Shown here: positions 6,643 to 14,057 of the stretch, in pieces
Layout of the letters: the number at the start of each line of letters is the position of its first letter
Position numbering within the stretch: position 1 is the stretch's first letter
From: Lachnospiraceae bacterium UBA7060
GTDB lineage: Bacteria; Bacillota; Clostridia; Lachnospirales; Lachnospiraceae
Direction of reading: 5' to 3'
Assembly: GCA_002493835.1 (NCBI GenBank)
Contig: DLAA01000120.1
Span: 1-15,103 of the forward strand
Length of the DNA: 15,103 nt
The notes under the pieces: generated by a model
Told to the model about the DNA's origin: nothing
The model's input: the letters and a program-made list of their open reading frames with translations, nothing else
The model's database searches: none
Made by a program: the position numbers and the translations under genes

Positions 6643-7914
6643 ATGAGAGAAAACATCCGAAAATGGCTGGCAGGACGGGAACTTTTTGTATTCAGCATTG
6701 CTACGGTAATGCTCCTGTTTTTATCCGCTCTTTTTTTAGCACCGCCCGGCGAACTGATGCGGGGCATGGTGACCATCATTCTCACCAGAGACGCCCTGGT
6801 CACGGACTATTTTAAGCTGGCTGGATTCGGCGCCGCATTTTTTAACGCGGGGCTTGTGATGGGGCTCGGAGTTCTTCTGGTCTGCCGCCAAAAAATTCCC
6901 TTCACGGGACTCACTATGGCTGTTCTCTTTATCAACGCCGGATTCGCCCTCTTTGGCAAAAATCCGGTAAATGTCCTGCCAATGCTTCTCGGGACTTGGC
7001 TCTATGCGAAATTTCACCACTCCGGAATGAACCGCTTCATTTACACAGCCCTTTTTGGCTCCTGTCTGGCTCCTATGGTGACTGAGCTTTTGTATCTTCT
7101 GCCCTTTTCCTTTGTGTGGAATCTTCTAATTTCAGTGGCTGTCGGCATTTTTGCGGGCTTTGTTCTGCCACCCCTCTCTGTACATACAGCCTCCATGCAC
7201 ATGGGCTACAATCTCTTTAACATGGGATTTGCGGGCGGCCTTTTCGCCTTTGTAATGGTATGTGTTCTTCAATCCTTTGGACTGGAAAGCAACAGTGTAT
7301 TCATCTGGAGTTACGGCAGGCCCCTTTGGCTGCTTGCCGGCCTATATCTTTATTTCACGGTTGTTCTGCTCTTTGGCCTATTTTTAAACAACTGGAAATT
7401 AAAGCCGCTTTTTAAACTGATGCGGCATCCCGGCCGCGCCGTGGCCGATTTCGTCCTGATGGACGGTGTGCCGACTGTATTGATCAATATGGGGATTATC
7501 GGATATGTCTGTACCACCTACATCCTGATCATAGGCGGCGATCTGTCCGGGCCTGTAGTAGGTGCCATTCTGACCTCATTCGGCTTCGCCGCTTTCGGTG
7601 TCCACCTCCGCAATTACCTGCCAGTACTTTTCGGCGTTTTTTTATCCACTTTCATCAACCACATGCTTCCTACCACGGCTGGAATGCAGATGGGTGCGAT
7701 CTTCGCGGTGGGCTTATCCCCCATTGCCGGACAGTTTGGCATACCCGCTGGCATTATTGCCGGTATGCTGCATGCCGCAGTAGTGGTTTGCACTTCTTCC
7801 CTTTATGGCGGACTTAACCTATACAACAATGGTTTTTCCACCGGTCTGGTTGCCATCGTACTGGTACCGGTTCTAGAGAGTTTTATCAAAGGCTTTAAGC
7901 TGAGGAAACACTGA
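6643..7914 (+). CDS. DUF1576-type polytopic membrane protein, putative transporter
   Basis: This is a highly hydrophobic 423-residue protein with about ten or more membrane segments, recognised as the uncharacterised DUF1576 type; its substrate is unknown. The ATG at 6643 has GGAGG 8 nt upstream. Upstream in-frame starts fall within the promoter or the RBS and are rejected. The two halves resemble each other. Residues 67-105 align with 281-319 without gaps (FALFGKNPVNVLP versus FAAFGVHLRNYLP), and 168-206 align with 370-408 (both with an NLFN/NLYN-x-GF-x-x-GL pattern). Internal duplication of this kind is common in secondary transporters, so transport is inferred. A small gene follows after 38 nt, likely in the same transcript. 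Confidence 0.85.
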   Translation: MRENIRKWLAGRELFVFSIATVMLLFLSALFLAPPGELMRGMVTIILTRDALVTDYFKLAGFGAAFFNAGLVMGLGVLLVCRQKIPFTGLTMAVLFINAGFALFGKNPVNVLPMLLGTWLYAKFHHSGMNRFIYTALFGSCLAPMVTELLYLLPFSFVWNLLISVAVGIFAGFVLPPLSVHTASMHMGYNLFNMGFAGGLFAFVMVCVLQSFGLESNSVFIWSYGRPLWLLAGLYLYFTVVLLFGLFLNNWKLKPLFKLMRHPGRAVADFVLMDGVPTVLINMGIIGYVCTTYILIIGGDLSGPVVGAILTSFGFAAFGVHLRNYLPVLFGVFLSTFINHMLPTTAGMQMGAIFAVGLSPIAGQFGIPAGIIAGMLHAAVVVCTSSLYGGLNLYNNGFSTGLVAIVLVPVLESFIKGFKLRKH

Positions 7915-7952
7915 AAACTAAAGCGGCATGACGCTGCAGAAATGAGGACAAC

Positions 7953-8309
7953 ATGACACATGAAGAAAAAAAGACAGCCAGGATCGTCGAGGAACTTACT
8001 ATGTTCTTTTTCACGCTGGAGGCAACCCGTATCGACACTCGGATCGAACGTCAAACGGAGCAAGTCACCATAGCCATGCAGGCTGATTTTAATCCGGCCT
8101 ATGCCGATAAACTTACTGATCTGAACCACTACCTGAACGGTCAGAAAAACGATGGTATGGGAGATATCTACTGGGAACTGGCCGGCAGCGGTGATCCCGG
8201 AGAAACTACCCAGCTGCTCTTAATCGGCATGATGATAGACTATGCCGAAATTGATCTGGCTGCAGACCACGTGAAGCTTACTCTGCACAGACAGCTCCCG
8301 CGCGGCTGA
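7953..8309 (+). CDS. Conserved-looking 118-residue protein of unknown function
   Basis: The ATG at 7953 has TGAGGA four nt upstream and lies 38 nt after the DUF1576 stop, so the two genes are probably one operon. The product is soluble and acidic, with no signal peptide. An N-terminal helix (KKTARIVEELTMFFFTLEA) leads into beta-like stretches such as EQVTIAMQAD, then a middle region with DLNHYLNGQ, and a C-terminus resembling a small alpha/beta fold (HVKLTLHRQL). I do not recognise the family. Partnership with the membrane protein is inferred from position only. A hairpin with 6-bp arms (8315-8320 and 8330-8335) lies just after the stop but lacks a U-tract. Confidence 0.78.
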   Translation: MTHEEKKTARIVEELTMFFFTLEATRIDTRIERQTEQVTIAMQADFNPAYADKLTDLNHYLNGQKNDGMGDIYWELAGSGDPGETTQLLLIGMMIDYAEIDLAADHVKLTLHRQLPRG

Positions 8310-8378
8310 ACCACGGCATGTTTCATTTGCATGCCCGCGCGCTCGATTTGGTTTTTACGCTGTCGCAATTTCCTATCG

Positions 8379-8408
8379 AATAAAACAGCAGGCGGATTTC
8401 CCGCCTGC
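8379..8408 (-). terminator. Intrinsic terminator between convergent genes, mainly for hpf
   Basis: The perfect 8-bp GC-rich arms GCAGGCGG (8388-8395) and CCGCCTGC (8401-8408) enclose a 5-nt loop. On the minus strand the stem is followed by TGTTTTATT, a fair U-tract, 31 nt after the hpf stop. On the plus strand T-rich DNA follows more distantly, so it may also stop transcripts from the DUF1576 pair. Confidence 0.8.
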
Positions 8409-8439
8409 CATAATCATTACTTTTCATCTTCTTATCTTT

Positions 8440-8967
8440 TTAATTTTCAGGTTCAATCAGCCCGTAGGTATTACCCTTTCTCTTATATACTACATTTACC
8501 TGATCCGTCTCCGCATTACAAAAAACAAAAAAGCTGTGTCCCAAAAGCTCCATCTGTACACAGGCATCTTCCGGATACATTGGTTTAATGTCAAACTTTT
8601 TCGTGCGGATAATCTGTACCTCTTCCTCATCCATGTAATCTTTTTCGATAAACTCTTGACGAAAAGAGCCGCCTCCTTGCTTCTTGTCCACCAATTTATT
8701 CTTGTACTTTTTAAGCTGCCTCTCGATGATCTCCTCCACCAGATCAATCGATACATACATGTCGCTGCTAACCTGCTCGGAACGAATAATATTACCCTTA
8801 ACAGGAATCGTCACCTCAATTTTCTGGCGGTCCTTCTCCACGCTGAGTGTAACATGCACTTCCGTATCCTCGGTAAAAAACTTCTCGAGTTTACCGATCT
8901 TGTCCTCTACTGCAGCCCGTAATCCCTCTGTCACCTCAATATTTTTTCCAATAATGTTAAACTTCAT
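8440..8967 (-). CDS. hpf: Long-form ribosome hibernation promoting factor
   Basis: This protein binds the small ribosomal subunit and pairs 70S ribosomes into inactive 100S dimers in stationary phase. It is 175 residues from the ATG at 8967, with AAGGGA about 8 nt upstream; the open frame runs on to 9264 but holds no better start. The N-terminal HPF/RMF domain (about 1-95) starts MKFNIIGKNIEVTEGLR and includes EVHVTLSVEKDRQKIEVTI. A basic linker (KYKNKLVDKKQGG) leads to the C-terminal dimerisation domain (about 118-175), with IIRTKKFDIKPMYPEDA and ending GLIEPEN. The two-domain build marks the long form typical of Firmicutes. The gene stands alone with its own promoter and terminator. Confidence 0.95.
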   Translation of the reverse strand: MKFNIIGKNIEVTEGLRAAVEDKIGKLEKFFTEDTEVHVTLSVEKDRQKIEVTIPVKGNIIRSEQVSSDMYVSIDLVEEIIERQLKKYKNKLVDKKQGGGSFRQEFIEKDYMDEEEVQIIRTKKFDIKPMYPEDACVQMELLGHSFFVFCNAETDQVNVVYKRKGNTYGLIEPEN

Positions 8968-9010
8968 CTCACTCATCCCTTTCATTGGAGTATAGTGTAA
9001 ATCTGACTTT

Positions 9011-9040
9011 AGTATAGCATATCCGCCTCTCTGATTGCAA
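9011..9040 (-). promoter_or_regulatory. Predicted hpf promoter with extended -10
   Basis: On the minus strand, TTGCAA (9035-9040) and TATACT (9011-9016) are separated by 18 nt. TGC directly before the -10 box gives an extended -10 (TGnTATACT). The start is expected near 9004, giving a leader of roughly 37 nt. I could not discern a sigma-B or sigma-H type element. Confidence 0.6.
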
Positions 9041-9129
9041 CAATTTGCACCCATGTTAAAACAACATAAACGCAGCCGGATTGAGGTGCTCTCAACACTA
9101 TTTATGCGTGCGCCTCCAAGCGCATCCTG

Positions 9130-9161
9130 AAAAAAGGCGGCCCCTGTATAAGAGGCCGCCT
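9130..9161 (-). terminator. Intrinsic terminator of the NlpC/P60 gene
   Basis: The 8-bp GC-rich arms AGGCGGCC and GGCCGCCT (9154-9161 and 9135-9142 on the plus axis) enclose an 11-nt loop and are followed on the minus strand by a run of six T. It lies about 17 nt after the stop codon. This is a textbook intrinsic terminator. Confidence 0.92.
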
Positions 9162-9178
9162 CCAAATCATCTTTCATT

Positions 9179-10537
9179 TTAGAGTATTCTTCTGATAGAG
9201 AGAATAGAGCGATATGTTGCGCTGGATACAATAATACCCGTCCGTGAAGTCGATGCGTGTACAATTTGTCCGCCGCCTGCGTAGATACCTACATGGCCTG
9301 AATAACAGATAATGTCACCGGGCTGTGCATTTTCCAAACCGTTTACAGCCGCACCCACGTTCCGGTCTGCCGCTGAAGAGTGAGGCAGATTCACACCAAA
9401 GTTCTTATATACACTCATGACAAATCCGGAACAATCTGCACCGTTCGTCAAACTGGTGCCGCCGTACACATAGGGATTACCCACAAACTGCTTTGCAAAC
9501 TGCACCACATCGGCTCCCGTACTGCCAGTGGGATTCGCATACGTCTTGCCGCCCGACTCCGTCTTGCCGCCGGATGCCTTATTCTCCTCTGTTTTCTTCT
9601 TAGCCGCTGCCTGTGCTGCCTTTCTGGCCTCTTCCTCCTTGGCCAGTCTCGCCTTCTCCTCAGCGATAGACTCCGCTTTTACAAACTCCGTGGAAAGTGT
9701 AACATAGTCCATAGAAACATAACCGTCACCTTCCTCGATATTTACCTTAACCCATCCGTCCAGCTCTTCTTTAACGATCAGCTCATCCTCAATAGGCACC
9801 AAACCCAGAACCGTCTCCTCCAAGCCTGGCTGCTCACGCACCTTCAATGTGGTGGTAGTAACTGTCGCGATACGGGTTCCTACTTCCTTTGCGTAATCCA
9901 CAGCCTCATCGCCAGTCACACAATACTCACCCTTGACATAGCCTTCCACGGAACCGGAACTGATCTTGTACCAGCCGTCTTCCTCCTCAATAAAGCTGCC
10001 TACTGACTTATTGTAAAGTTTACCGACAATTTCGCCTTCCTCGCTGGGGATACTGCGTACATTGACGTAATCATTCACCTTTGCAATAACCAGATTTTTA
10101 AAGCTCTCCTCCTCTTCCGAAAGGCCGCTTCCTGCCGCCTCCTTCAGATCTTTAGTGTAGCCTTCGCTGACCACCACCGTATCTACAATCTCCGTCTCAG
10201 GCTCTTTGCTGATTTTATCTGATGTACTTGCAAGATCGGAAAATCCCCCAAGCTGAGCACTGCCCACCGTAATGCCAGCCACCTCGGGCATTGCACTCTC
10301 TCCGTTTTCTTCCTGTCCGTCCTCTGTTGTTCCCTTTTCAGCCGCCTCTTTGTCAGACTCTTCTTTCAGTGTCGACAGAGAAGTCGTCTTCTCTTCATCT
10401 TGGAGGGAAAACTCAATACCTGCTGAAGGCAGAACGCTCCCTACACTTCCTGTAGCCATTACTTCCATCCCGGTACCGGTAAATCCAAGCACCGCTGCCA
10501 GTGCACATGCTGTCCATTTAAGACTGTTTCTCTTCAT
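9179..10537 (-). CDS. Secreted SH3b-NlpC/P60 peptidoglycan hydrolase
   Basis: This is a probable gamma-D-glutamyl-diamino acid endopeptidase acting on wall peptides. It has 452 residues from the ATG at 10537, with GAGG six nt upstream; longer frames lack a site. A signal peptide (about 1-28, ending near GMEVMA) is followed by an acidic low-complexity region (45-145), two bacterial SH3 domains (about 150-207 and 222-283; NDYVNVRSIPSEEG and TTLKVREQPGLEE), an Ala/Lys/Glu-rich linker (286-330) and the NlpC/P60 domain (about 341-452). The catalytic residues are C369 in ADCSGF, H415 in GHVGIY and H427 in IVHAS, all present. It has its own promoter, a WalR-like direct repeat in the leader and a strong terminator, so it is monocistronic. 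Confidence 0.95.
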   Translation of the reverse strand: MKRNSLKWTACALAAVLGFTGTGMEVMATGSVGSVLPSAGIEFSLQDEEKTTSLSTLKEESDKEAAEKGTTEDGQEENGESAMPEVAGITVGSAQLGGFSDLASTSDKISKEPETEIVDTVVVSEGYTKDLKEAAGSGLSEEEESFKNLVIAKVNDYVNVRSIPSEEGEIVGKLYNKSVGSFIEEEDGWYKISSGSVEGYVKGEYCVTGDEAVDYAKEVGTRIATVTTTTLKVREQPGLEETVLGLVPIEDELIVKEELDGWVKVNIEEGDGYVSMDYVTLSTEFVKAESIAEEKARLAKEEEARKAAQAAAKKKTEENKASGGKTESGGKTYANPTGSTGADVVQFAKQFVGNPYVYGGTSLTNGADCSGFVMSVYKNFGVNLPHSSAADRNVGAAVNGLENAQPGDIICYSGHVGIYAGGGQIVHASTSRTGIIVSSATYRSILSIRRIL

Positions 10538-10565
10538 AAAACACCTCATTAAAAACATCTCATTT

Positions 10566-10582
10566 GTTACAGATTTGTTACA
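10566..10582 (-). promoter_or_regulatory. WalR-like direct repeat in the NlpC/P60 leader
   Basis: On the minus strand TGTAAC occurs at 10577-10582 and again at 10566-10571 with exactly 5 nt between. This fits the known WalR (YycF) consensus TGTWAH-N5-TGTWAH of Firmicutes, a regulator of wall hydrolases. The repeat extends to TGTAACAAAT in both copies. It sits just downstream of the predicted start (near 10585), a position suited to repression, or to activating an unrecognised promoter nearer the gene. Confidence 0.6.
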
Positions 10583-10591
10583 TCTGGCTAT

Positions 10592-10620
10592 AATATAGCA
10601 TCGCATTTACGTTTTGTCAA
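10592..10620 (-). promoter_or_regulatory. Strong predicted promoter of the NlpC/P60 gene
   Basis: On the minus strand, a perfect TTGACA (10615-10620) and TATATT (10592-10597) are separated by 17 nt. The expected start is near 10585, with a leader of about 48 nt. This is one of the best consensus matches in the window. Confidence 0.8.
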
Positions 10621-10766
10621 CCACAGCATCTACTATCAAAACGCACACCAAATCGCAAGTTATTGTGTTTTTTGCACAAAAAGTTCGATTTTACGCCATT
10701 TTTAACCAATAAATAGATACCAATTTCACTGAAATTTTTAATATTAAATTCGTAATACTTTTGTAA

Positions 10767-11687
10767 CTATTCCTTTTTAGCGGTAAGATACCGCTCCGCC
10801 TGGGCCACCGCACAGGCACCGTCGGACACCGCCGTAACAATTTGACGGAGGGCTTTTGTACGGATATCTCCCGCTGCAAAAATCCCTGGAATATTCGTTT
10901 TGCAGTCCTCCCCCGCAATGAGATAACCGCTCTCATTGCAAGACAGCGTATTCCTGTAAACTTCCGTATTAGGTTTCATTCCCACTGCAATAAAGACGCC
11001 TTCCACCGCAAGTTTTTCTTCCCGCTTCTCTTTCGTCCGGCAGATGGTAATCCCCTCCACTAGCTCCGTGCCATATATTTCCTTAAGCGTACTGTCCCAT
11101 ATCACTTCCACATTTTCACAGGAAAATAACTTTTCCTGCAGGCTTTTGGCTGCCCGCAGACTGTCTCTCCTATGAATGAGAAAAACCTTTCGACAGAATC
11201 TAGCCAGATAAACAGCATCCTCCACAGCCACATCGCCGCCGCCCACAACCGCCACATCTCTCTTTTTAAAGAAAGCGCCATCGCAGGTGGCGCAATAAGA
11301 TACGCCTTGTCCTCTATAAGCATCCTCCCCCGGCACTCCCAGCTTCACATGCTCCGCTCCGCCCGCCAGAATCAGCGTCCGCGCTTCAAACTGTGTACCA
11401 TCGGCCGTCTCCACAATTTTTTTGTCCCCCTCATCTCGCACCGCAGTGACTGTGCCTTTCTGAAAAACTGCTCCAAGACCATCCGCATGAGCGCGGAATT
11501 TCTGCCCCAGTTCAAATCCGTTTATACCGGGCAGCCCCAGGTAATTATCCACCTCGTAAGTGTTGACTACCTGTCCTCCTCCCATGGGAAGCTGTTCTAT
11601 CACAAGCATCTTAAGCCCAGCCCGCATGCCATAGACTGCAGCTGATAGCCCTGCTGGACCCGCACCGACAATAATAAGATCGTACAT
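10767..11687 (-). CDS. trxB: Thioredoxin-disulfide reductase
   Basis: This cytoplasmic FAD enzyme uses NADPH to reduce thioredoxin. It is 306 residues from the ATG at 11687, which is 7 nt from AAGGAG; an ATG two codons upstream touches the RBS and is less likely. The FAD motif GAGPAG is at 8-13, the redox pair C132/C135 is in YCATCDGAFF, the second nucleotide motif GGGDVAVEDA is at 149-158, HRRDSLRA (172-179) is the NADPH phosphate-binding signature, and AAGDIRTKALRQ closes the FAD site. The common GGGDSA motif reads GGGDVA here, a mild change. No thioredoxin gene is adjacent. Its promoter overlaps that of the divergent reductase gene. No good terminator follows, only a weak AT-rich hairpin at 10722-10736. 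Confidence 0.95.
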   Translation of the reverse strand: MYDLIIVGAGPAGLSAAVYGMRAGLKMLVIEQLPMGGGQVVNTYEVDNYLGLPGINGFELGQKFRAHADGLGAVFQKGTVTAVRDEGDKKIVETADGTQFEARTLILAGGAEHVKLGVPGEDAYRGQGVSYCATCDGAFFKKRDVAVVGGGDVAVEDAVYLARFCRKVFLIHRRDSLRAAKSLQEKLFSCENVEVIWDSTLKEIYGTELVEGITICRTKEKREEKLAVEGVFIAVGMKPNTEVYRNTLSCNESGYLIAGEDCKTNIPGIFAAGDIRTKALRQIVTAVSDGACAVAQAERYLTAKKE

Positions 11688-11727
11688 AATCATTCTCCTT
11701 CCTACTTCTAATTTCTATTTTCATAAC

Positions 11728-11765
11728 AGTTCAGCCCACGGCTTTCCTGTTACGGAATCTGAACT
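11728..11765 (-). promoter_or_regulatory. trxB leader with two mutually exclusive stems
   Basis: Within the predicted trxB leader, a 7-bp stem can form between AGTTCAG (11728-11734) and CTGAACT (11759-11765). An overlapping 6-bp stem can form between TAACAG (11724-11729) and CTGTTA (11747-11752). Both use the same bases at 11728-11729, so they compete. A regulatory role is only inferred. Confidence 0.35.
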
Positions 11766-11801
11766 ATTACTGTTTTTCTTCACACTCCATCTCTTCGCGG
11801 G

Positions 11802-11830
11802 ATGACATTCTCCGCCTTCTGTAGTATAAT
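11802..11830 (+). promoter_or_regulatory. Predicted promoter of the YmfI-like reductase gene
   Basis: ATGACA (11802-11807) and a perfect TATAAT (11825-11830) are separated by 17 nt. The start is expected near 11837, giving a leader of about 48 nt before the ATG at 11885. Confidence 0.7.
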
Positions 11831-11852
11831 AAATCCGGCTAAAGCAGCACAA
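11823..11852 (-). promoter_or_regulatory. Predicted trxB promoter overlapping the divergent -10
   Basis: On the minus strand, TTGTGC (11847-11852) and TATACT (11823-11828) are separated by 18 nt. The -10 box shares four bases with the plus-strand TATAAT at 11825-11830. The start is expected near 11816, giving a trxB leader of about 128 nt. Confidence 0.5.
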
Positions 11853-11884
11853 AATGACTCAATCGTTCCAAATCGAGGTAATTT

Positions 11885-12640
11885 ATGTCGAATCAATATT
11901 CTTCTATAGATCATACTTCCATGCCCCAAACCGCACTTGTCACAGGTGCCTCCCGAGGGATTGGCCGCGCCATCGCAGAAGCACTGGCCCAAAAAGGATA
12001 CCGCCTATATCTCACTTGTCAGCACTCAGAACAAGAGCTGACAAAACTGTCACATCATCTGTCAGAAATTTCTCATACCGTCTGTACCCCTATCATCGCA
12101 AATATGGGAGACTATAGAGAAGTCAGCCGTGTCTTTGCTCAAATCAGCAATCTGACCCTATTGGTCAATAACGCCGGTATCTCTCATATAGGGCTGCTTC
12201 ACGAGATGTCCGTTGAAGAATGGCAGACTGTCATGAATGTCAACCTGAATTCCCTGTTTTACACTTGTCGTATGGCCGTCCCTATGATGCTGCAGCGCCA
12301 TACCGGAAAAATCATCAATATTTCCTCTGTCTGGGGAAACATCGGCGCCTCCATGGAAGTTGCCTACTCCGCCTCCAAAGGCGGGGTAAATGCTTTTACT
12401 AAAGCTCTGGCAAAAGAGCTTGCCCCAAGCAACATCCAGGTCAACGCTATCGCCTGCGGTGTCATCGACACAAACATGAACCGTTGCTTCTCCCCGGAAG
12501 AGTTGGCTGACCTACAGGCTGAGATCCCTTCTGACCGCATTGGTCACCCTGAGGAAGTTGCAGAACTGCTGCTTTCTCTGGTGGATGCCCCTTCCTATCT
12601 GACCGGACAAATCATCACTCTGGACGGCGGCTGGACGTAA
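11885..12640 (+). CDS. ymfI: SDR-family reductase, YmfI-like (EF-P 5-aminopentanone reductase) or FabG-like
   Basis: This NAD(P)-dependent short-chain dehydrogenase has 251 residues. The ATG has GAGG six nt upstream. Motifs are TGASRGIG (20-27), NNAG (95-98), the catalytic S148 and YxxxK (Y161, K165), and a C-terminal GQIITLDGGW. From memory, the pattern SSVWG-x-x-GAS-x-EV-x-YS followed by KELAPS and DTNM resembles Bacillus YmfI, which reduces the 5-aminopentanone modification on elongation factor P, more than housekeeping FabG. No fatty-acid genes are adjacent, which fits. The SDR fold is certain; the EF-P role is a tentative assignment. It starts with 12 extra N-terminal residues before the usual first strand, and is transcribed divergently from trxB. 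Confidence 0.8.
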   Translation: MSNQYSSIDHTSMPQTALVTGASRGIGRAIAEALAQKGYRLYLTCQHSEQELTKLSHHLSEISHTVCTPIIANMGDYREVSRVFAQISNLTLLVNNAGISHIGLLHEMSVEEWQTVMNVNLNSLFYTCRMAVPMMLQRHTGKIINISSVWGNIGASMEVAYSASKGGVNAFTKALAKELAPSNIQVNAIACGVIDTNMNRCFSPEELADLQAEIPSDRIGHPEEVAELLLSLVDAPSYLTGQIITLDGGWT

Positions 12641-12656
12641 GCCGCGCTGCCTTTCT

Positions 12657-12681
12657 GAGCCGGCAGTCACCCTGCCGGCTC
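12657..12681. terminator. Perfect 10-bp hairpin between convergent genes, enclosing the MATE stop codon
   Basis: The arms GAGCCGGCAG (12657-12666) and CTGCCGGCTC (12672-12681) enclose a 5-nt loop. It starts 17 nt after the reductase stop. The TGA of the MATE gene lies in the loop, so its last codons form one arm. Neither side has a good U-tract (TTTT at 12694-12697 on plus is distant). It probably acts as a transcript end or stability element for both genes. Confidence 0.55.
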
Positions 12682-14055
12682 CTGCCTCTCAGTTTTGACC
12701 ATTTTAGTCATTGTCTTCATCATTCTATCCATTACATAAAAATAGCTGATTACCAGCACCACATCTGCACCAATCCAGGCTGCCGTTTCCGCGAAGAAAA
12801 TTCCGACCTCCCCAAACAGCATCGGTAGAAAAATGACCGACAGAGTCCGCATCGCAAACTCAGCCACCCCTGACATCATGGGCAGAAAAGTATTTCCCAT
12901 CCCTTGAAGCGCAGACCGGGTCACATGCAAAATATAGAGAATTGGCAGGGAAACACTCATGACTGCGAGATAAAAGTAAGCAACCCGCATTGTCTGTTCG
13001 ATCTCATCCGGTGTTCCTGAGATGAAAAGGCCAAGCAAATATCTTCCAAATATCAGCATACACACAGCAATAAGCGCGGACGTAATCATGGCAATTCCCA
13101 TTGCGGCGCGCATACCGCTTTTCATCCGGTCAATTTTCCCAGCCCCGAGATTCTGCCCCACGTATGTCACCATCGCATAACCATAAGAAGTACCCGCAAT
13201 CTCCAAAATTCCATAAAGCTTGTTTGTAGCTGTAAAGCCGGCAATAAAAATCACGCCATAACTGTTTACTACAAACTGTACAAACATACCTCCGACGGCA
13301 ATAATTCCGTTCTGAAAGGCCATTGGCAGTCCCAGCAGAAAAAGCTTTCCTGACAATTCTCTCTGCAGACAAAAATCTTTTTTCGCTAGTTTAAGAAAAG
13401 CAATCTTACTAATATAGAAGAAACAGAACCCACTTGAGACAGCCTGTGCGATCAATGTAGCGCCTGCTGCGCCCGCAATCCCCCATCCAAAACCCAACAC
13501 AAAGAGATAATCCAGAATAATATTTGTAATCGACGCAACAATCATAGCATGTAAAGGTGTTCTGCTGTCCCCCAGAGAACGTAAAATGCAGGCGAGCAGA
13601 TTATAAAGCATCACGATCGGCACCCCTGCAAACATAATTCTCAAATAGAGAAGCGATAGCTCTATGATATCCGGCGGTGTCTGTAAAAGTGTAAGTACCG
13701 GTCTTGCAAAGAACTGGCCTGCCGCAGAAAGCCCCACCGCAGAAAACATGGAAAGAACTGCCGCACTCCCCACACTTTTCTTCAAATCATCCAGCCTTCC
13801 CGCGCCAAATTCCTGTGCCATACGGATACCAAATCCCTGCGTCAATCCCTGAATCACACCCAGCATCAACCAATTGAGCCAGTCTGACGCTCCAACAGCC
13901 GCCAGAGCGCCCACCCCGAGATATTTACCCACCACCATGGTGTCCACCACAGTATACAGCTGTTGAAAGATATTACCCGCCACAAGAGAGAGGGAAAAAG
14001 ACAGGATCAGCCTCGCCGGCTTTCCCATTGTCATATTCTTTACATGTACTGCCAT
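12667..14055 (-). CDS. MATE-family efflux transporter
   Basis: This integral membrane antiporter of the multidrug and toxic compound extrusion family probably exports drugs or metabolites driven by Na+ or H+. It is 462 residues from the ATG at 14055, with GAGGGG about 9 nt upstream; a TTG two codons earlier overlaps the preceding stop and is less likely. Twelve membrane segments fit the length. Family features include FSLSLVAGNIFQQLYTVVDT near the N-terminus, VGKYLG-x-x-ALAAVGAS, and a second half starting at about residue 230 (LPMAFQNGIIAVGG) with YVGQNLGAGK. It begins only 2 nt after the yitT stop, indicating translational coupling. The substrate is unknown. The stop codon lies in a hairpin loop. 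Confidence 0.94.
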   Translation of the reverse strand: MAVHVKNMTMGKPARLILSFSLSLVAGNIFQQLYTVVDTMVVGKYLGVGALAAVGASDWLNWLMLGVIQGLTQGFGIRMAQEFGAGRLDDLKKSVGSAAVLSMFSAVGLSAAGQFFARPVLTLLQTPPDIIELSLLYLRIMFAGVPIVMLYNLLACILRSLGDSRTPLHAMIVASITNIILDYLFVLGFGWGIAGAAGATLIAQAVSSGFCFFYISKIAFLKLAKKDFCLQRELSGKLFLLGLPMAFQNGIIAVGGMFVQFVVNSYGVIFIAGFTATNKLYGILEIAGTSYGYAMVTYVGQNLGAGKIDRMKSGMRAAMGIAMITSALIAVCMLIFGRYLLGLFISGTPDEIEQTMRVAYFYLAVMSVSLPILYILHVTRSALQGMGNTFLPMMSGVAEFAMRTLSVIFLPMLFGEVGIFFAETAAWIGADVVLVISYFYVMDRMMKTMTKMVKTERQEPAG

Positions 14056-14057
14056 TG

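Noticed and set aside
8968..9264. N-terminal extension of the HPF frame
   Set aside because: It has no RBS, crosses the hpf promoter and does not resemble HPF proteins; MKFN at 8967 is the family start.
10722..10736. Hairpin AATTTC/GAAATT as the trxB terminator
   Set aside because: It has only 6 AT-rich base pairs with a 3-nt loop and no U-tract on the trxB transcript; too weak to call.
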